Below are positions 42,683-53,442 of a stretch of DNA of 64,000 nucleotides, in pieces. The notes under the pieces were generated by a model that saw nothing but the letters and a program-made list of their open reading frames with translations, was not told the DNA's origin and searched no databases. The position numbers and the translations under genes were made by a program. The stretch spans positions 4,805,501 to 4,869,500 of the forward strand of contig CP064972.1 in NCBI GenBank assembly GCA_016699405.1, written 5' to 3'. The DNA comes from Holophagales bacterium (GTDB taxonomy: Bacteria; Acidobacteriota; Thermoanaerobaculia; Multivoradales; JAGPDF01). Each line of letters begins with the position of its first letter. Within the stretch, counting starts at the first letter, position 1.

Positions 42683-43324
42683 ATGCGCCGAGCCCTTCCC
42701 GCCCTCTCCCTGCTCCTGCTCGCGGCAGCAACCGCCTGTGGAGGAGCCGAGAAGGCATCGGCTCCCCCGACCGTTCCCGCCGGTTCCGGCAACGCCGCCA
42801 GTCGGCCGGCCGCCGTCCTGTCGCTCGAGACCCCGGCGGCCGCTCCGGCCCCTGCCGCAGGAACCGGCTCCGCCAGCGCCGGTCTCTCGTTCGCCATCCC
42901 GGCGTCGTGGCCCACGTCGGCGCCGAGCTCGAACATGCGGATCGCCCAGGCGACGATCCCCGGCAAAGCCGGTGCAGGCGCACTGGCCGTCTTCTACTTC
43001 GGACCGGGCGGCGGCGGCGACGTCGAGTCGAACCTCCAGCGTTGGATCGGTCAGGTCGGGGTGGCCCAGGGGACTCAGCCGGCACGCGAGCGCTTCGAGG
43101 TCAACGGACTCGCCGTGACCTGGATCGACGTCAAGGGCTCGCTGCTGCCGAGCACGATGGGCACCGGACCGAGCACCGAACAGCCCGGCTCCCGCCTCTT
43201 CGGGGCAGTGATCGAGGGGCCGAACGGACCGTGGTTCTTCAAGGCCACCGGGCCCGAGGCGACGATGGAGGCCGCCAAGGCCGACTTCCTCGCCATGCTG
43301 CGCTCCTGCCGCGCTGCCAGTTGA
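42683..43324 (+). CDS. putative lipoprotein, unknown function
   Basis: A 213-residue exported protein. The N-terminus MRRALPALSLLLLAAATACGG is a lipoprotein signal with Cys19 as the likely lipid site. A Pro/Ala-rich linker (about 25-65) leads to one domain (about 70-213), which contains LSFAIPASWPTSAPSSNMRIAQATIPG and ends in WFFKATGPEATMEAAKADFLAMLRS. This arrangement resembles small PsbP/DUF1795-like lipoproteins that bind at the membrane, but I cannot name a family with certainty. The gene is followed 80 bases later by the MBL hydrolase gene on the same strand. No ribosome site stands out. Confidence 0.75.
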   Translation: MRRALPALSLLLLAAATACGGAEKASAPPTVPAGSGNAASRPAAVLSLETPAAAPAPAAGTGSASAGLSFAIPASWPTSAPSSNMRIAQATIPGKAGAGALAVFYFGPGGGGDVESNLQRWIGQVGVAQGTQPARERFEVNGLAVTWIDVKGSLLPSTMGTGPSTEQPGSRLFGAVIEGPNGPWFFKATGPEATMEAAKADFLAMLRSCRAAS

Positions 43325-43406
43325 TGCCGCGGATTCCGATCGGCGCGCTCCCGGTCCTCGGTCGGCACCCGCACTGCTGTCCCGTCCCTCTTCCCGGAGA
43401 CAGGCC

Positions 43407-44324
43407 ATGACCCTCTCCCGCCGTCAGCTCCTGGTGACCGGCTCCGTCGCCGTCCTCGGCTCGCAGTTGCTCCCGCGACGCCTTGCCGGCCAGCCGGTCG
43501 CCGCGCCGCCCAAGGGCACCTTCACCGAGCTGCGCGGCGGCGTCGGCATCTTCACCGCCCAGGGCGGAACGATCGGTTGGCTGGTGACGCCCGACGCCGC
43601 GCTGGTGGTCGACAGCCAGTCGCCGGAGACCGCGCCGGTCTTTCTCGAGGGTTTCCGCTCCCGTACGGCGCGACATGCCGCGGTGCTGATCAACACCCAC
43701 CACCACGACGATCACACCGGCGGCAACGGCGTCCTCCGTCCCTTCGTCGGCTCGATCGTGGCGCACGCCAACGTCCCGGCGCTGCAACGTCGCTCGGCCG
43801 AGCAGGAGAAGGCGCCGCCCCCGGTCGTGGCCGACACCACGTTCACCGACGCCTGGCGGATGGATCTGGGGAGCGAGGCCGTTGCCGCACGGCATTACGG
43901 CCCGGCGCACACCGGTGGCGACATCGCCGTCCATTTCGAGAAGGCCGACGTCGTCCATCTCGGGGACCTCGTCTTCAACCGCATCTACCCCTTCATCGAC
44001 CGCGGCGCCGGAGCCAGCATCCGGAGCTGGATCACGGTGCTGGAGAAGATCGCCGCCGCGCACGGCGAGTCGACGCGCTTCATCTACGGACACGGCAAGC
44101 GCGAATCCGGGGTGACCGGAGGGAAGGCCGACCTCCTACTGCAGCGCGACTTCTTCACCGCGCTGCTGGACCACGCGGGCAGGGAGCTCAAGGCCGGCAG
44201 GAGCGTCGAGGAGATCGCCGGGGCGACGTCGCTCGCCGGTTTCCCCGAGCACGTGAGCCCGATCCCGTTCCTCTCGCTGGGAAACTGCCTGCGCGTCGCC
44301 TGCGCCGAGCTCGCCGGAGGTTAG
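43407..44324 (+). CDS. exported MBL-fold metallo-hydrolase
   Basis: A 305-residue metallo-beta-lactamase fold enzyme exported folded through Tat: the signal starts MTLSRRQLLVTGSVAVLGS. The metal site is complete: NTHHHDDHTGGN (HxHxDH), His in GPAHTGGDIAV, Asp in VVHLGDLVFN, and His in YGHGKRE. The closing segment VEEIAGATSLAGFPEH is helical. The two-metal site fits hydrolysis of lactone, ester or phosphoester bonds; the SoxH/quinoprotein-relay type is the nearest guess, and no substrate can be assigned. GGAGA precedes ATG 43407. It converges with the TPR gene across a short hairpin. Confidence 0.88.
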   Translation: MTLSRRQLLVTGSVAVLGSQLLPRRLAGQPVAAPPKGTFTELRGGVGIFTAQGGTIGWLVTPDAALVVDSQSPETAPVFLEGFRSRTARHAAVLINTHHHDDHTGGNGVLRPFVGSIVAHANVPALQRRSAEQEKAPPPVVADTTFTDAWRMDLGSEAVAARHYGPAHTGGDIAVHFEKADVVHLGDLVFNRIYPFIDRGAGASIRSWITVLEKIAAAHGESTRFIYGHGKRESGVTGGKADLLLQRDFFTALLDHAGRELKAGRSVEEIAGATSLAGFPEHVSPIPFLSLGNCLRVACAELAGG

Positions 44325-44338
44325 CCAGGGAACCGCCG

Positions 44339-44363
44339 GCGCACCCGTGGTGCCACGGTGCGC
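44339..44363. terminator. hairpin between convergent genes, no T-tract
   Basis: Arms GCGCACCCGTGG and CCACGGTGCGC (one bulged base) around a TG loop, 15 bases after the MBL stop and 25 bases from the TPR gene stop. It could end transcripts from both sides; without a T-tract, a Rho- or processing-type mechanism is more likely. Confidence 0.45.
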
Positions 44364-44388
44364 TCCGCGTCTTCCTGGTGTGCGGCGG

Positions 44389-44925
44389 TCAGGTCTCGAC
44401 GCGATCGCCCGGCTCGGAGCGATCCGCGGCGTCGGCCGCCCGTTCGGCTCGGCGGCGTTCGACGTTCGTCATCAGGCGGTGCCGCAGTCGGCCGGCCGCC
44501 ACGTTGAGCGGGTTCTCGCGCGAAAGGAACGGCAGTGGCGGCCGGCGGCGGCAGCCGACTTCGGTGCGCAACCGCAGCAGCGACTCGTTGTCGGCAGCCA
44601 GCCACAGCCCCTTGTCGAGCGCGCGAACCGCCTTGCGACGCTCGCCGACCATCAGATAGAGAACCGCCAGATTCCCCCAGTTCTCCGCTTCGCGCGGCTC
44701 GCGCTTGACCGCATAGCGGCAGAGCTCGAGCCCCTCGCTCCGGCGCCCCTCGCAGCGCGCCATCGCCACGCCGAGAAACGAGAAGACCCGCGCCGGCAGA
44801 TCGCTCTGCTTCGGCACCGCACTCGCCGCGCGAGCCAGCAGGTCGTAGCCTTCGTGCCAGCGCTCGCGTCGGCAGGCGAGAATTCCTCGGCGCAGCCACT
44901 CGGCCGTGTCTTCGGGCGACTTCAC
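44389..44925 (-). CDS. TPR-repeat protein
   Basis: A 178-residue soluble protein built from tetratricopeptide-type helix pairs: AEWLRRGILACRRERWHEGYDLL, VFSFLGVAMARCEGRRSEGL in sequence with ELCRYAVKREP, and ENWGNLAVLYLMVGERRKAV followed by RALDKGLWLAADN. These act as protein-protein scaffolds. GTG 44925 was chosen since the repeats start at once, whereas the longer frame upstream is Arg/Gly low-complexity and overlaps the DUF1501 gene end region. The C-terminus (about 125-178) is basic and has no repeats. The gene follows the DUF1501 gene by 95 bases on the same strand. Partner proteins are unknown. Confidence 0.78.
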   Translation of the reverse strand: MKSPEDTAEWLRRGILACRRERWHEGYDLLARAASAVPKQSDLPARVFSFLGVAMARCEGRRSEGLELCRYAVKREPREAENWGNLAVLYLMVGERRKAVRALDKGLWLAADNESLLRLRTEVGCRRRPPLPFLSRENPLNVAAGRLRHRLMTNVERRRAERAADAADRSEPGDRVET

Positions 44926-45020
44926 GGCCCGAGGGTAGCGCTCCCCGGCCCGCGCGTCCAGGATCTCCTTCACAGGTCGGTCGAAGCGCCGGAGCGCCAG
45001 ACCGAACGCAAGACCTCTCG

Positions 45021-46283
45021 CTAGACAGCAGGCTCCGGCCGCAGCAGCGGCAGCGGCTCTCCCGACCAGCCGGGGAAGATCACGCTCGCCTCGCACGAGC
45101 CGAGGTGAGCCGCAGCCACCCCGGCGAAGACAGCGCGAAAATCGGTCGTCACCGGCAGGTCCCGCCCCTCGTGGAGCCGATCGAGATCGAGCCCCGGAAA
45201 GCGCCCATGGACCTTGCCGCCGTCGACCCGGTCGCCGAGCACGAAGAGACAGGAGCCGTGACCGTGGTCGGTACCACCGGAACCGTTCTCGCGCACCGTT
45301 CGTCCGAACTCGGTCATCGTCATCAGGACGACGTCGGCCTGTCGCGCCCCGAGGTCGGTCCAGAACGCCGCCACCGCTCGCGCAAGGTCGTCGGCCCGGC
45401 GGGAGAACGTCCCTTGCGCGGTGCCCTGTTGCACGTGGGTATCCCACCCTCCGGATTCGACGAACGCCACCTCGAGCCCGACGTCCGCCTTGACGAGTTG
45501 CGCGACCTCGCGCAGCGAGCTGCCGAGCGGACTCGCCGGATAGCTCGCACCGGAGGCCGGGCGGGAATTCGCGACGCCACGCTCGGCAAGGAGGCGGAGC
45601 GCGTCGAAGCTCTCGCGTCCGGCATCGCGCAGAAGCTGCTGCGACGCCTCGTCGTAGAGCGACTCGAAGCCGGCTCCGGCGACCGCCGCGGCGCCTCCCG
45701 CTCCACGGAGACGCACGCCGAAGGCCTTCAGATCGGGGATCGCGAGCGCCGGCTCGGGACCGGAGAGCGATCGCGGCAGGGCCGAGGTCGTGGCGACGGC
45801 GCGAAACGGCGTCGCGTCGTGCCCCAGCGTGCCGCAGACACGATTGAGCCAGCCCGAGGCGGTCCCCTTGCGCCCGGGCGTACCACTCTCCATGTAGTCC
45901 TGGGCGTCGAAGTGCGAGCGCGTCGGGTCGGGTGAGCCGACGCAGTGCACCACCGCCAGGCGACCTTCACGCCAGAACGGCAACCAGGGAGCAAGAGCAG
46001 GGTGGAAGCCGAAGCCCACGCCGAGATCGAGCACCGCACCCGCACCGGCACTGCGGGCCGCGCTCATCGCCAGCGACGGCCGCAGCGCCGCGAGCTCGCC
46101 GCCGCCGGTCGGCGGCACGGCGGCCAGCGCATCCATGGCGCCACGCTGGAAGAGGGTCACCAGCGTGCGACGGCGGGGCGACGTGCCGGTCGCCAGCGCC
46201 GCCCGCCGCAGGAACGATGGACCCGCGCCGAAGCTGAGCATCGCCAGCGCGCCGGACTTGAGCAGAACGCGTCGATCGAGCAC
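45021..46283 (-). CDS. DUF1501 family exported protein
   Basis: A 420-residue protein of the DUF1501 (sulfatase-fold) family. The start carries a Tat-type signal, MLDRRVLLKSGALAMLSFGAG. Typical segments are TLVTLFQRGAMDALAAVPP, VLDLGVGFGFHPALAPWLPFW, RSHFDAQDYMESGTPG, VESGGWDTHVQQG, and MTEFGRTVRENGSGGTDHGHGSCLFVLG; the last holds the alkaline-phosphatase-like metal residues. GTG 46283 was chosen because GGAGG lies nine bases before it. The DUF1800 gene ends 29 bases upstream on the same strand; these two families are almost always paired. The pair is found in Planctomycetes, Acidobacteria and others. No function is firmly established. Confidence 0.9.
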   Translation of the reverse strand: MLDRRVLLKSGALAMLSFGAGPSFLRRAALATGTSPRRRTLVTLFQRGAMDALAAVPPTGGGELAALRPSLAMSAARSAGAGAVLDLGVGFGFHPALAPWLPFWREGRLAVVHCVGSPDPTRSHFDAQDYMESGTPGRKGTASGWLNRVCGTLGHDATPFRAVATTSALPRSLSGPEPALAIPDLKAFGVRLRGAGGAAAVAGAGFESLYDEASQQLLRDAGRESFDALRLLAERGVANSRPASGASYPASPLGSSLREVAQLVKADVGLEVAFVESGGWDTHVQQGTAQGTFSRRADDLARAVAAFWTDLGARQADVVLMTMTEFGRTVRENGSGGTDHGHGSCLFVLGDRVDGGKVHGRFPGLDLDRLHEGRDLPVTTDFRAVFAGVAAAHLGSCEASVIFPGWSGEPLPLLRPEPAV

Positions 46284-46312
46284 GAGCGGATTCCTCCGTG
46301 AGCCGTCAGGGT

Positions 46313-48445
46313 TCAACGACGTTGAAATTCGGGCGACCCGAGGATCAGCCCCGCGACGCTCGCGGCGATCGAAGGCGGCGCGACCGGCGCGGAACGCGAC
46401 GGCGCGTCGAGCCACTCGCCCCCGGCGGAGCGGCGTCCGGGTCGCGACGCGAAGCCGAAGAGCGCGGCGACCTCGCCATCGCTCGCCGCTCCCGACTCGC
46501 CGTCGGTCGCGGCGCGTTCGGCGAGCTTCCCGGGCAGATCCGGATCCTCGAGCAGCGGCGTGAGACGCGCGATCGTTTCGGCGACGTCGCGTTCCGGCAG
46601 GAAGAGCGGCGCATAGGCCGCCAGCGCCCCGTCGGCCGACGTCGGGGCGGATCCTCCCGCGAGAGAAGCGAGGTCGAGCCGCACACCTCCGACGCGTCCG
46701 GCAGCGAGCGCCAGGCCGAAGTTCATCCGCGCGAGCAGCGAGCCGCTGGCCACCCAGGTCTCGGCGCGGTCGCCGAAACCGGTCGGCGCCGGGCTGGCAT
46801 AGAGCGGCTGCCCCATGCGAGCGATCCACTCGATGGCACCGCGCGGATCCTCGACGCGGGCCCCACTGGCGCGCAATGCCGAGGCCACGACCTCGAGCGG
46901 CGACTTGATCTTCTGCCGTCGCGCCGCGGCGCTCCAGAACTCCGGCGATTCGACCAGCGCGCGCACCGTCGCCCGCAGATCGCCGCCGCTTGCCGTGAAC
47001 GTCGCCGCCAGCCGGTCGACCAACGAGGCGGGAGGATCGTCGGCGACGAATCGCACGGCGAGCTTCGCGGCGAGGTGACGAGCCGTCGCCGGGTGGAAGG
47101 CGACGAGGTCGAGGACCGCTTCCCCGTCTTCGATCCCGCGCCCGGCCGGCAGGGTGTGACCGAGAACGCGCTTGGCGGCCGCGTCGTGGGAGTCGGCGCG
47201 GAAGAGGAAGTCGCCGTCCACCACGAACCGGCCACGCCCCAGCGCTTCACGTCCGTTCGCCTGACCGGTCCGAGCCCCGAACCGGCGAGGCTCGGCCCCG
47301 GCGCCACGCTCGAGCGGAACGATCGACCAACCGGTCAAGGCCCTGGCGACCTCGACGACGTCTTCTTGAGCGTAGCCACCATCCACGCCGAGCGTATGCA
47401 GCTCGAGCAGCTCGCGAGCGTAGTTCTCGTTGAGCCCCCGCGGCCGTCCCGGCCGGTCCGCCGCTTGCCCCCGGCTCGCCGCGTGAGTCGGAGCGCCGAA
47501 CCCGATACGCCCGCTCCTCGACTCACCGCCCCGCAGGCCCATCGGTCCACCACGTCCGCCGAACGCCCCGCCGCTCCTCCCGCCACGCGGTGCGACGTCG
47601 CCACCGAGGCGCCCCGCGACGAAGCGTCCGCCGAGCTCCTGTCCGAGCGTCGTCGGCTGACCTTCCGCCGCGACCGAACGGTCGTTGTCGAGGTAGACCA
47701 GCATCGCCGGGTGCTTCGCCGAAGCCTCGAGCAGCTCCCGGAAGCTCCCGAAGACATGCGGCCGGATCGCGTCGCGCTCGTAGGCGAGAATCCAGGATCT
47801 CGCTTCGTTGTCGCTCATCGAGACCGTCAGATGGTTGAACCAGAAGTCGGTGAGCCGCTCGGCGAGCTGGTTCTCCGCCGCGACCGCACGAAAGACCCGC
47901 TGCCCGAGCAACTGCGCGGCGAGCTCGCGCTGCGAGCGGTAGCCCTGCGCTCGCGCCCACTCGAGGACCTTCCGCCGCTGCTCGCGCTCCGCCGAGTCGG
48001 GGGCCGGCGTGCCGGAAGCCGGCGCGGCAACGCCCGCGGACTCGCCGGCCGAGGGAGCGCTCGGGCGCGCTCGCTCTCCCGAAACCACGCCGGCGGCTCG
48101 TGCCCGCGCGAGCAGGCGCCCCGGGCTCGGGAAGGTCTCGGCGATCTGCCGTGCCGGCATCCGGAGGGTGTCGTAGCGGGCGAGGTCGGCCGCCAGGGCA
48201 ACTTCCGGGAGATCCGCTGCGAGTTGCCGCTCGACCCAGGCCTCGAGGCCCATCGACACCACGCGATCGACCTCGCCGGGCCGCGCCCCATAGGCCAACC
48301 GGTCGAGCAGATGGGCTGCGGCGGCGCGTTCGGAGAGGCCGGCTTCGCGCCACGGCAGGCGGAGCGGCACCGAGCCGTCGCCGGTTCGCGCCGGAGTGCT
48401 GAAGAGGAGCATCAGACCGGGGAGGGTGAAGAAGAATCGGCGCAT
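46313..48445 (-). CDS. DUF1800 family exported protein
   Basis: A 710-residue protein. A signal peptide (MRRFFFTLPGLMLLFSTPART) is followed by the DUF1800 domain: AAAHLLDRLAYGARPGEVDRV, ERLTDFWFNHLTVS, HPAMLVYLDNDRS, LNENYARELLELHTLGVDGGYAQEDV split across the middle, RALTGWSI, and HPATARHLAAKLAVRFVADDPP. Two low-complexity inserts (about 115-145, Ala/Pro; and 275-330, Gly/Arg) make it longer than usual. ATG 48445 has GAGG upstream. The DUF1501 partner gene follows after 29 bases. Role unknown; the conserved pairing suggests that the two work as one exported system. Confidence 0.9.
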   Translation of the reverse strand: MRRFFFTLPGLMLLFSTPARTGDGSVPLRLPWREAGLSERAAAAHLLDRLAYGARPGEVDRVVSMGLEAWVERQLAADLPEVALAADLARYDTLRMPARQIAETFPSPGRLLARARAAGVVSGERARPSAPSAGESAGVAAPASGTPAPDSAEREQRRKVLEWARAQGYRSQRELAAQLLGQRVFRAVAAENQLAERLTDFWFNHLTVSMSDNEARSWILAYERDAIRPHVFGSFRELLEASAKHPAMLVYLDNDRSVAAEGQPTTLGQELGGRFVAGRLGGDVAPRGGRSGGAFGGRGGPMGLRGGESRSGRIGFGAPTHAASRGQAADRPGRPRGLNENYARELLELHTLGVDGGYAQEDVVEVARALTGWSIVPLERGAGAEPRRFGARTGQANGREALGRGRFVVDGDFLFRADSHDAAAKRVLGHTLPAGRGIEDGEAVLDLVAFHPATARHLAAKLAVRFVADDPPASLVDRLAATFTASGGDLRATVRALVESPEFWSAAARRQKIKSPLEVVASALRASGARVEDPRGAIEWIARMGQPLYASPAPTGFGDRAETWVASGSLLARMNFGLALAAGRVGGVRLDLASLAGGSAPTSADGALAAYAPLFLPERDVAETIARLTPLLEDPDLPGKLAERAATDGESGAASDGEVAALFGFASRPGRRSAGGEWLDAPSRSAPVAPPSIAASVAGLILGSPEFQRR

Positions 48446-48543
48446 GACGGGATCCTCGCGGCTCGCAGGTGGTCCCCAGGTGAAACCCACGCTCGCCGCC
48501 CTTCCTGCGCCTGCGGGACCGGGAATCCGCTCGTCAGCGGTGG

Positions 48544-48549
48544 GATACT
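48544..48549 (+). promoter_or_regulatory. -10 box for a probably leaderless DUF4442 gene
   Basis: GATACT, seven bases before ATG 48557, with no ribosome site between. Confidence 0.4.
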
Positions 48550-48556
48550 TGGGGCG

Positions 48557-49099
48557 ATGTCTGCCGACCTCCGCCCCCCGAGGCCCGGACCCCAGCGAAC
48601 GCAGCGCTGGAAGCTCAGCCTCCTGAATGTCTTTCCTCCCTATCTCGGCGCCGGAGTGCGCGTCCGCCGCCTTGCCGACGACCCGCTGGTCTTCGAGTCG
48701 ACGATGAGGTTGCGGTGGTGGAACCGCAACTACTTCGCCACGCACTTCGGTGGGTCGCTCTACAGCCTGTGCGACCCGTTCTTCGCGTTGATCCTCGTCG
48801 AAGCGCTCGGGCCGCACGAGTTCATCGTCTGGGACAAGGCGGCAGCCGTGCGTTTCCGTCGACCCGGCACCGGCACCGTCCGTGCCCGCTTCGCCATCCC
48901 GCGCGAACGGATCGAGGAGATCCGCACCGCGGCGCTCGCTGCCGAGAAGGTGGAGCCGCAGTTCACCGTCCAGGTGCTCGACGAGCAGGACCGCGTCGTC
49001 GCCGAGGTCGACAAGCTCCTCCACGTTCGCCACCGGCGCCGGTTCGCCGCCACCGACGCCACCGCCGACTCGGCACCGACGGTTGCCGATCCATCCTGA
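48557..49099 (+). CDS. DUF4442 hotdog-fold protein, thioesterase-like
   Basis: A 180-residue cytoplasmic protein with the DUF4442 (PaaI/YiiD-like) hotdog fold. Markers: LLNVFPPYLGAGVRV, MRLRWWNRNYFATHFGGSLYSLCDPFFALIL (central helix and strand), FIVWDKAAAVRFRRPG, and a final VLDEQDRVVAEVDKLLHVRH strand. Hotdog proteins of this type hydrolyse acyl-CoA or acyl-ACP thioesters; the substrate is unknown. ATG 48557 lies seven bases after a GATACT box, so the message may lack a leader. It is divergent from the DUF1800 gene and 30 bases upstream of the prolyl oligopeptidase gene. Confidence 0.85.
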   Translation: MSADLRPPRPGPQRTQRWKLSLLNVFPPYLGAGVRVRRLADDPLVFESTMRLRWWNRNYFATHFGGSLYSLCDPFFALILVEALGPHEFIVWDKAAAVRFRRPGTGTVRARFAIPRERIEEIRTAALAAEKVEPQFTVQVLDEQDRVVAEVDKLLHVRHRRRFAATDATADSAPTVADPS

Positions 49100-49129
49100 G
49101 GTCGACCTTTCCATCCTTCGAGGATTCCC

Positions 49130-51298
<2,169 letters not shown>

Positions 51299-51323
51299 AG
51301 CCCTCTTTCCAGGAGAACCTGCG

Positions 51324-53378
51324 ATGCGTGCCACCCTGCCGATCGCCACTCTGATCGCCCTGCTCGCCGCCTCGGCGCCGAGCGCGGCGACGATCGCTCC
51401 CGCAACCGTCGACGCGACGGTGAGCCGCCTGACGGCACTCCACGGTCCTTCCCAGGCCGACCGCATTCGTCTCGGCGTCCGCCAGGTCGCCGAGCGCTGG
51501 TGGCCGGAGGACGGCGACGAGGCGGCCTTCGCCGCCTTCTGCGAGGCGAACTTCCTCGCCAAGCCGGAGGAGGTCCGCGCCGCCCTCGATCGCTTCGAGC
51601 TCGTCCTCGAAGAGATGCAGGGCCACCTGCACGAAGTCCGACGCGAGCTGACGACGCCGCTCGACCTCGACACGGGACCGGTCACGGCCTGGGATCGCCT
51701 GCTCTCGGAGATCGACCTCTCGGCCCACGTGCCGGACGACCTCTTCGCCAGCAAGGCCGCCTTCCTGGTGCTGCTCAACTTCCCCATCCGTTCGCTCGAC
51801 GAGATGCTCGCCGGAGGTACCGCGTGGGATCGTGACACCTGGGCCCGGGCGCGCCTTGCCGAGGGCTTCGCCCGGCGAACGCCGCCGCAGGTCCTGTCGG
51901 CGATGACGCGTGCCTATGCGTCCGCCGACAACTACATCGCCGGCTACAACATCCGGATGGACCGACTGCTCGACGCCCGCGGCGAGCGGCTCTTTCCGGA
52001 AGGGCTGCGCCTGATCACCCACTGGGGGCTGCGCGACGAGCTCGGCTCACGCTACGGCGATCCGCAGGGACTCGCCCGGCAGCGCCTGATCGCCCAGGTG
52101 ATGGAGCGCATCGTCACCCAGACGATCCCCCAGGCGGCGATCGACAACGCCGAGGTGACCTGGCGTCCGGGAGAGAACGTCGTCAAGCCACTCTCCGGCA
52201 CACCGGCTCCCGGCGTCGATCTCGCGGCACGCGAGCCCGACACGCGCTACGCGAAGATCCTCGAGGTCTTCCACGCCGTCGCCGCCGAGGACGCCCACGA
52301 CCCGGTGACACCGACTTTCGTGCGGCGACGGTTCGAGCGGGACCGGCAGGTCCCCGAGGCCGAAGTCGAGAAGCTCCTCGTCTCGGTGCTGGCGAGCCCC
52401 GAGGTCAAGCAGGTGGCCGCGGAGATCACCCGCCGGCTCGGACGTCCGCTCGAGCCGTTCGATATCTGGTACACCGGTTTCAAGCCGCGCGGCGCCTACT
52501 CCGAGGCCGAGCTCGACGCCGTGACGCGGCAGCGCTACCCGAACGTGGCGGCGTTCCAGGCCGACCTGCCGCGCATCCTCACCGGACTCGGATTCTCCCC
52601 GGAGCGGTCCGCCTGGCTCGCCGAACACATCGTCGTCGATCCGTCTCGCGGCGCCGGCCACGCGATGGGAGCGGTGCGGCACGAGGACAAGGCCCACCTG
52701 CGGACCCGCATCGCCGCCACGGGGATGGACTACAAGGGCTACAACATCGCCATCCACGAGCTGGGTCACAACGTCGAGCAGGTCTTCTCGCTCAACGCGA
52801 TCGATCGCAACCTGCTCTCCGGCGTGCCGAACAACGCCTTCACCGAGGCCCTGGCCTTCGTCTTCCAGCAGCGTGACCTCGAGCTGCTCGGGCTCGCCCG
52901 GCCCGACGAAGCCTCGCGCCGCGCCGAGGCGCTCGCCGGCGTCTGGGCCACCTACGAGATCGCTGGCGTCTCGCTGGTCGACATGCAGGTCTGGCGCTGG
53001 CTCTACGCCCATCCGCAGGCGACACCGGCCGAGCTGCGCGAGGCGACGGTGGCGATCGCGCGCGATGTCTGGAACCGCTACTTCGCCCCGGTGATCGGCA
53101 CCCGCGACTCGTTGCTGCTCGGCGTCTACTCCCACATGGTCGCCTACGCCCTCTACCTGCCCGACTACGCTCTCGGCCACCTGATCGCCTTCCAGGTGGC
53201 CGAGCATTTCCACGGACGGGATTTCGGTCGCGAGTTCGAGCGGGTCGCTCGTCAGGGGCGGCTGACCCCGGAGGCCTGGATGCGCGGCGCGGTCGGTGCT
53301 CCGCTCTCCGCCGAGCCGCTCCTCGCGGCGGCGCGCGCGGCACTGAAGACCGAGTCGACGGGGGTCGGGAAGAAGTAG
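51324..53378 (+). CDS. exported gluzincin metallopeptidase (HExxH, M3-like)
   Basis: A 684-residue exported metallopeptidase. Signal peptide 1-22. The mostly helical body resembles oligopeptidases. The zinc site is HELGH (478-482), with the third ligand Glu508 in NNAFTEALAF, 26 residues after the second His, as in gluzincins. GYNIAIHELGHNVEQ and the downstream HMVAYALYLPDYALGHLIAFQVAEHF match a group of M3-like peptidases seen in Acidobacteriota. The family assignment is approximate. CAGGAGA precedes ATG 51324. It follows the S9A gene by 25 bases and converges with the S46 gene across a strong hairpin. It probably trims oligopeptides in the periplasm. Confidence 0.85.
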   Translation: MRATLPIATLIALLAASAPSAATIAPATVDATVSRLTALHGPSQADRIRLGVRQVAERWWPEDGDEAAFAAFCEANFLAKPEEVRAALDRFELVLEEMQGHLHEVRRELTTPLDLDTGPVTAWDRLLSEIDLSAHVPDDLFASKAAFLVLLNFPIRSLDEMLAGGTAWDRDTWARARLAEGFARRTPPQVLSAMTRAYASADNYIAGYNIRMDRLLDARGERLFPEGLRLITHWGLRDELGSRYGDPQGLARQRLIAQVMERIVTQTIPQAAIDNAEVTWRPGENVVKPLSGTPAPGVDLAAREPDTRYAKILEVFHAVAAEDAHDPVTPTFVRRRFERDRQVPEAEVEKLLVSVLASPEVKQVAAEITRRLGRPLEPFDIWYTGFKPRGAYSEAELDAVTRQRYPNVAAFQADLPRILTGLGFSPERSAWLAEHIVVDPSRGAGHAMGAVRHEDKAHLRTRIAATGMDYKGYNIAIHELGHNVEQVFSLNAIDRNLLSGVPNNAFTEALAFVFQQRDLELLGLARPDEASRRAEALAGVWATYEIAGVSLVDMQVWRWLYAHPQATPAELREATVAIARDVWNRYFAPVIGTRDSLLLGVYSHMVAYALYLPDYALGHLIAFQVAEHFHGRDFGREFERVARQGRLTPEAWMRGAVGAPLSAEPLLAAARAALKTESTGVGKK

Positions 53379-53400
53379 CGGCACCCGGCAAGGCGGTGGC

Positions 53401-53429
53401 GCGCCGATCGCCCGGCCGGCGATCGGCGC
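53401..53429. terminator. strong hairpin between convergent peptidase genes
   Basis: Perfect 12-base arms GCGCCGATCGCC and GGCGATCGGCGC around CGGCC, 22 bases after the M3-like stop and 13 bases from the S46 stop. It has no T-tract. It could protect or end both transcripts. Confidence 0.55.
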
Positions 53430-53442
53430 CGCCGTCTCCGGC

